Assembly: GCA_027563935.2 (NCBI GenBank)
Contig: CM050448.1
Coordinates: 124,077,493-124,141,492 of the forward strand
DNA: 64,000 bases
Reading direction: 5' to 3'
Source: Costus lasius
Lineage: Eukaryota > Streptophyta > Magnoliopsida > Zingiberales > Costaceae
The notes beneath the pieces are model-generated. The model was not told the DNA's origin. It saw only the letters and a list, made by a program, of their open reading frames with translations, and ran no database searches. A program made the position numbers and the translations under genes. Position 1 is the stretch's first letter. Each line of letters opens with the position of its first letter. Positions 59,342 through 64,000 of the stretch are shown here, piece after piece.

Positions 59342-62300
59342 TCTACTGCAATCCCGTGAGCATCATACAAGCTAGGGACAAGCCGGGGACAACCTTGGAC
59401 AATAATTTGAACTTCCCGTCCTTTGGGCTTCTTTGGGATGTGTGATATTCTTTTGCAACCTATTATAAAAATCTGCTCTAACCTTTGCATCAGCATCCCT
59501 TGCCACCAGTCAGGCAAAGATCGTAACCTGCTACATCTGATAATTGATAATGTTTCAAGCCTATAACATTGCCTAATGTTTTCTGGCAATTGTCTGAGCT
59601 CGTGACATCCAACTATTTCCAAGTTTTCAATATCTCTAAAATGATACCGAAAATATATAGAGTCTTGGCTAAAGAATTGACTTTGCAACCATATAGTCAC
59701 TTTATATATCTCGGTGAATTTCAATAATTTTATTAACTTAGGGCAATGAATTATTGTCAATTCTTCGATAGTATGGCAACTTAAATTCCATTCCACAAGA
59801 ATAGGCATCTTAGATAAAGTGAGGCTTTTTAAACTAAAATTAGTGTGCTCGTTATCAGGTATGTTGTTGCGCATAAAAGCTAGTGAATCCATGCCACTTA
59901 TCTCAAGAATACGAAGAGAAGTTAGAAAACCTATACATGATATATTGTCACATCTTTTGAGATTGATTAGTCTTATCTCAGATAAATATTTCATAGTTTT
60001 GAGATGTTCAAGGGATCTCATCCAACTGGGAAATTTTAGGCCGAAGTAGGAAATGACATCCAAGTGTTTCAAATAAGAGAGATTAGGTTGGAGACCTTCA
60101 AGTATCTCATAAGATGTCAATTGCTCATTTACCCTCAAATCCATATTCCACCATTCCCAATGTAGCACTAAATATTCTAAATATTTTTTCTCCTTCAAGT
60201 TGGCACTTGTAATAGCATCTAGGTCTAGCACACGTTCAAGGTGTTGTAGGTGCAATTGTTCAATATTCATTAGAGATTGCAACTCCTTTAATGCTAAACT
60301 TGCATGATCATTGTCTTCTATCTTGTAACCTGACAAAGCCTCAAGTTTAATCAATGTAGAAATTCCAGGAGGTTCTTGAGTCAATGAAGCACATCCCATC
60401 ATGTTTAGGTTTCTTAGTCTTTCCATGCATCTCAAATCTTGAGGCAACTCCTTAATCCAATGACAAGCTTCAAGATCAAGCACTTGCAAATTCGCTAGAC
60501 TAGTGATTGATTTTGGTAGCCTTTGAAGCCTCACACAATGAGCTATTTGTAGAATTTGTAATTTTTTGAGGTTGTAGATTTGCTTTGGTAACTTTAGAAG
60601 CTTTTTACAATAAGATAAACTCAAAACACGTAGATTATGAAGGTCACAAATAGACTTTGGGAGCTCTTCTATCTCCTTCTCGGAAAGGTTGAGGTATCTC
60701 AAACGAAGAAGCAAGCCAATTGTATTTGGTAACAATTGGATGTTGGTATCTATTATGCTTAATAGAGTTAAATTTGTGAATAAATACTTTGGGATTTCTA
60801 TTGGTGATGCTATTTGACATTTCTCGATATGTAAATCCATCTCTTCTTTCGCCCTATACAAAATCAGCGTCCTCATATTGTTCGCAATTGTAGTCCGCAA
60901 ATTAGTTAAAAAAGTGCTAGTGCAAGAATTGACACGTACACATAGGTAGCGACACCACTGTGAAATTCTTGATTCTTGACCACTCTCTCTCAAATGGTAG
61001 ATGTTTTCGCTTATGCCAAATGTTTTTTCACTGGCACGCCAATGACTCAGAAAAGGAATTACACGTGTAAAGAAATATTGTTGATAACTTGTTGAATATG
61101 TAAAGATTCCTTCAGCAATGAGCATATGAAAGCAACTTTCTTCATCTAAGTACGATGGAAGTGGTTCAAGTAATGAAGTGTACAAAAAGACATGTGCACG
61201 TACAGCTGAAGCATAATGCATTGTCATCAATGTGTAGTATTTATTCTCGTGAAGGCTAAAATCAATTTTGCTCAGGTTAGTGTACCTCGATATTGAGCCG
61301 AGAATTTTTGCATCCCTGATAATGTGTTGATAATACCCACCAGGATATAGTAAGGCATCTAAATTTTGTATATTTGTATTTTTAATAGAGGAATAATTTT
61401 TCTTCACTTGAGGAGAATGTGTTCTTGGTATTGCATATCTCAACAATATTTCTTTCCATTCATCATATGATGTATTATCATATAATGTGTATTTAACATC
61501 ATTTTCTCTATTACGATAACCCCGACAAGTGATGATCACTGTACTCCCTGGGCCACTCAAGTTAATGAGATTCTTTTTTAGTTCCTCTAACTTGTCCCAG
61601 TCCTCTTCCATTATGTCAATTCCATCCAAAACAAAAAGACATCTCGCTTGAGGCGGTGGCTTACGCACGACACTCCAAATATCAATGTTTGAAGTTAGTC
61701 TCCCCTTTTGGTGAAGAATATATCTTCTTAAATAATAATCAAACTGGTAGATACCCAAACTAGAACTGTCCACCCATGCTCGATAAATGAAGAATTCACA
61801 AACTAAAGGATGATGATAAATCATACGAGCCAAAGTGGATTTTCCTACCCCAGCTTCGCCGGTTATGAAAATGGTGAGAGGCACATCACTATTATTCATG
61901 TCCATTGATGCTTTCTCTTCTTGTAACCGAAAAAGAATATTCAAAATTCTTGTTATGTCATCATCTCTTTCTATCACCTCTTCCCGCATAATAGAATAGT
62001 AATCACCGTGATTTGGATCTATGGATTCCGTGGCATCTATTGAGAGGTCAAATGCAACCGCTCTACTTAAAAGGCAATTCAATCTTTTTGCAATCTCCTT
62101 GAGCTTAAGTAGAATAGCATAGCGGCCGGATGTGATGCGGCCATGATGCAAAAAGTTAGAAGATGATACCTCTGGTTTTTGCTGATCGGAATCCTGGATC
62201 ATTTCGAGTATGTTTTGAAGATCCACATGCACTGCATGAACATCCCACACCCACTTGCTCAACTCTGGCTCCTTGAGGGCTCGTAGATTAGCATCTGCAA

Positions 62301-62445
62301 TGACTGGATTGATGGCCCAAAGACTGTCGGTGACCATTTCTAGATGGTTCGAGATGCGCAATTGCTGGCCGACCAATCTGATTTCAGGCGACGACAAACT
62401 CGACAGGATGCGCTGCAAGTTGGGCATCAAACACGGTGAAGTCAT
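59281..62445 (-). CDS. NLR immune-receptor-like protein (CNL type, degenerate NB-ARC), intact
   Basis: Single-exon, 1054 residues from ATG 62445. NLRs are intracellular ATP/ADP-switching receptors for pathogen effectors. N-terminus (1-130) is helical and Rx_N-like (WVWDVHAVHVDLQNIL at about 65-80 takes the place of the EDVID region). P-loop GEAGVGKST at 196-204 (Lys202), kinase-2 CLFVLDGID at 269-277 (Asp274), RNBS-B GSTVIITCRG at 300-309. RNBS-D/AEG is seen as CFHMLIAEGIF (438-448). The GLPL and MHD motifs are not recognisable, which is odd for a working switch. LRRs run from about 555 to 1035, the first as RLRYLNLSEKEIEELP. It is the only unbroken member here. A conserved TATA box lies 42 bases upstream. 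It could be a functional receptor, a helper or regulator with altered nucleotide control, or a recently idle gene. Confidence 0.9.
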   Translation of the reverse strand: MTSPCLMPNLQRILSSLSSPEIRLVGQQLRISNHLEMVTDSLWAINPVIADANLRALKEPELSKWVWDVHAVHVDLQNILEMIQDSDQQKPEVSSSNFLHHGRITSGRYAILLKLKEIAKRLNCLLSRAVAFDLSIDATESIDPNHGDYYSIMREEVIERDDDITRILNILFRLQEEKASMDMNNSDVPLTIFITGEAGVGKSTLARMIYHHPLVCEFFIYRAWVDSSSLGIYQFDYYLRRYILHQKGRLTSNIDIWSVVRKPPPQARCLFVLDGIDIMEEDWDKLEELKKNLINLSGPGSTVIITCRGYRNRENDVKYTLYDNTSYDEWKEILLRYAIPRTHSPQVKKNYSSIKNTNIQNLDALLYPGGYYQHIIRDAKILGSISRYTNLSKIDFSLHENKYYTLMTMHYASAVRAHVFLYTSLLEPLPSYLDEESCFHMLIAEGIFTYSTSYQQYFFTRVIPFLSHWRASEKTFGISENIYHLRESGQESRISQWCRYLCVRVNSCTSTFLTNLRTTIANNMRTLILYRAKEEMDLHIEKCQIASPIEIPKYLFTNLTLLSIIDTNIQLLPNTIGLLLRLRYLNLSEKEIEELPKSICDLHNLRVLSLSYCKKLLKLPKQIYNLKKLQILQIAHCVRLQRLPKSITSLANLQVLDLEACHWIKELPQDLRCMERLRNLNMMGCASLTQEPPGISTLIKLEALSGYKIEDNDHASLALKELQSLMNIEQLHLQHLERVLDLDAITSANLKEKKYLEYLVLHWEWWNMDLRVNEQLTSYEILEGLQPNLSYLKHLDVISYFGLKFPSWMRSLEHLKTMKYLSEIRLINLKRCDNISCIGFLTSLRILEISGMDSLAFMRNNIPDNEHTNFSLKSLTLSKMPILVEWNLSCHTIEELTIIHCPKLIKLLKFTEIYKVTIWLQSQFFSQDSIYFRYHFRDIENLEIVGCHELRQLPENIRQCYRLETLSIIRCSRLRSLPDWWQGMLMQRLEQIFIIGCKRISHIPKKPKGREVQIIVQGCPRLVPSLYDAHGIAVEWQSPACQKAIGQHGSTGSV

Positions 62446-62486
62446 GGATTTCTTTCTCTTCTTAATTATTATCTCTCTCTCTCATG

Positions 62487-62496
62487 TATTTATATA
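62487..62496 (-). promoter_or_regulatory. TATA box of the intact NLR
   Basis: TATATAAATA on minus, in a context shared with NLR copy 1. With the start codon at 62445 the leader would be only about 10-20 bases unless transcription starts elsewhere. Confidence 0.6.
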
Positions 62497-62981
62497 GGAC
62501 TAATAGTACGCAAGAGCTTTACTTGCATCGAAAGCAAAGTGCAAAACAAAAAAGCATCCTTGTTCATTGATGTGAAATTAATTCGATTTTTCGAATAAAT
62601 TAACTAGCTGTTGCTCAAGCAACGAATCAAATATAAAGTCTCTGCTTTACGTGCATCAGTTCTTCAAGTATTTGAGCCATTTAATTAGAATTTCTTTTAT
62701 TGTTCCCCCATGTGTTAGCCCCCACATTTTCTTACTTTTTTGTTTTAACTCCTTAACTTCTCTTTAACTTAGCCCCCACATCTTCTTTGCATTATTCTTT
62801 GTGATTTCTCTTGATCGCACCACCACCTTGAATGGATGTTGGTGATTTCCTCTTATAATGTTGCTAAATTGAATTGGTTGCATCTTCTAGTCGATTCTAT
62901 GGACTAAGGGGAGTTTTATTGATGAATGAATGAATCCTTTTATTGGAAAAGGAATGTTCTTTTTCCTTGTTGCAATCCATT
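62497..62981. other. NLR upstream region
   Basis: AT-rich. Starts with sequence shared with 25590-25680 and continues into sequence not seen in NLR copy 3, whose break removed it. No gene is seen. Confidence 0.4.
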
Positions 62982-63687
62982 AATTTCTTTAAAAAGTTTA
63001 ATATTGTTTGACTATTAATGATCAAAAGTTAATTACAGATGTGTCTACGTTAGAGGAGCACATTTTAAACATAATAAATTGTGGTAAATTTGATAGTTTA
63101 TAATTATTTTAATACTAAAGTATCTTTCTCATTCTCAATTTCAGTTATAAATTATTTTGCAATTATTATTAAAAGTATAATTTTAGTTAATAAATTATTT
63201 TTGTTTTAAATAAAATAATGCAATTTATTTATTATCTATTAATTTTAAAGTTTCAAATTTTTAGTTGCAACTTGATCCTTTCTTTCTCGTGTCTACCACC
63301 CACTAGGGGGAATGGGAGGCTCCGGTGGAGTCTGAGCCATTAAGCAAGCATTTAGAAAATATATTAGAATGTACCATAGAATAAAGAGAAAAATTGTATC
63401 ATTGCATTGGCTATAGATATATAATAAATAATGTATTATGATATGGTCTCTCCATGTGCTTGGACGTAATTCATATATAATAAAAGAATGTATTATGATA
63501 TGATAAATTTGATTCTGAAAAAAATTATTCAATTTCGATTTCAATAATAAATTTTATAAATTTCGGTTTTCGATTTTGATTTCAGATTTTATAATTTCAG
63601 TTAAACAAAAATTAAATTTACTCATATATATACATATATAATATTATATTATACCCTAATCTTATTGTAGTATAACTAGTTACTAAA
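62982..63687. repeat. NLR upstream spacer, shared with 52769-53490
   Basis: Nearly identical to the block C copy, including the 83-codon minus ORF (63293-63544). The match ends where an LTR begins. Confidence 0.75.
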
Positions 63688-64000
63688 TGTCACGCCCCGG
63701 TCGGATCGGTCTAAAATTAGCGCTTATCCGCTTCTTAGAGCCGTCCGGCGGAATACCGGAATGCAACACTCTCTAGGGTTTCCGACCCGAAATTAGAAAG
63801 CATAACTACCCCGAACAATTTTTATCCCCAAATTACAAGGTTGCTCGGAACCCTAACCCTAATTTAAAGAAACTGTAAGAGCCCTAATTCAAAATACCTG
63901 GTCAAAATCAATTTTGACCGTCCACGCCCCAAATCGCTGCTGCCGAACTTCGATCTTGGTTACGTCAGCCGTTCGACTGCTGACGTCACCCTTCGATTTC
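63688..64000. mobile_element. Start of a Ty3/gypsy-like LTR, cut by the window edge
   Basis: tgtcacgccccggtcggatc interrupts sequence that in the paralog at about 53490 runs ttactaaaagtctaaaac. TG at the boundary and the cacgcccc phrase fit a gypsy LTR end in either orientation. ctaaa at 63683-63687 would be the expected target duplication. The rest lies beyond the window. Confidence 0.65.

Noticed and set aside
53077..63544. 83-codon ORF present identically at 53077-53328 and 63293-63544
   Set aside because: The surrounding DNA is equally identical, so conservation reflects a recent duplication. AT-rich, no family features.

Overview
This is a stretch of a flowering-plant nuclear genome. 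The evidence is spliced genes with GT-AG introns, CNL-type NLR genes, an F-box/PP2 family, a PHO1-type SPX gene, Ty3/gypsy and LARD-like LTR elements, and hAT, PIF/Harbinger and Mutator-like MITEs with target-site duplications. A monocot is my guess from overall sequence character; the species cannot be named from the sequence alone.

Layout: 1-5.7 kb holds a 100-bp tandem repeat and a complete, apparently non-coding LTR element (757-5634, minus strand, TSD GGTAT) carrying a nested hAT-like MITE. 6-11.4 kb holds a fold-back element, a 2.8-kb segment that recurs at 29.6, 34.4 and 56 kb, and a 220-bp tandem duplication. 11.5-13.1 kb carries the 5' four exons of a PHO1-like SPX gene that stops at the last SPX helix and runs into a Ty3/gypsy gag fragment (13.1-14 kb). 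14-18 kb is a 2.3-kb LTR-like element, truncated on the left, with another gypsy LTR element nested in it (TSD AGAAG).

From 18 kb to the end, the window is a tandem series of duplicated blocks. The block plan, all genes on the minus strand, is: downstream spacer, F-box/PP2 gene, about 1.5-3 kb of spacer, NLR gene, NLR promoter. NLR copies lie at 22.4-25.5, 39.7-41.6, 49.4-52.5 and 59.3-62.4 kb. F-box/PP2 copies or fragments lie at 18.0-19.1, 33.1-34.4, 37.83, 44.1-47.8 and 57.8 kb. Only the NLR at 59281-62445 (1054 aa) is intact. Two others are stopped by single CAA-to-TAA changes, and one is truncated at both ends and frameshifted. Every F-box/PP2 copy is broken, each by different lesions. 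The copies have since been hit independently by LTR elements and MITEs, and several insertions can be checked against empty paralogous sites inside this same window.

Functionally this is a decaying NLR/F-box-PP2 resistance-type cluster. One plausible working receptor gene has an unusual NB-ARC: P-loop and kinase-2 are present, while GLPL and MHD are not recognisable. The most unusual coding observation is an 81-codon ORF overlapping the 3' end of the NLR gene in another frame, kept open from ATG to stop in three of the four copies.
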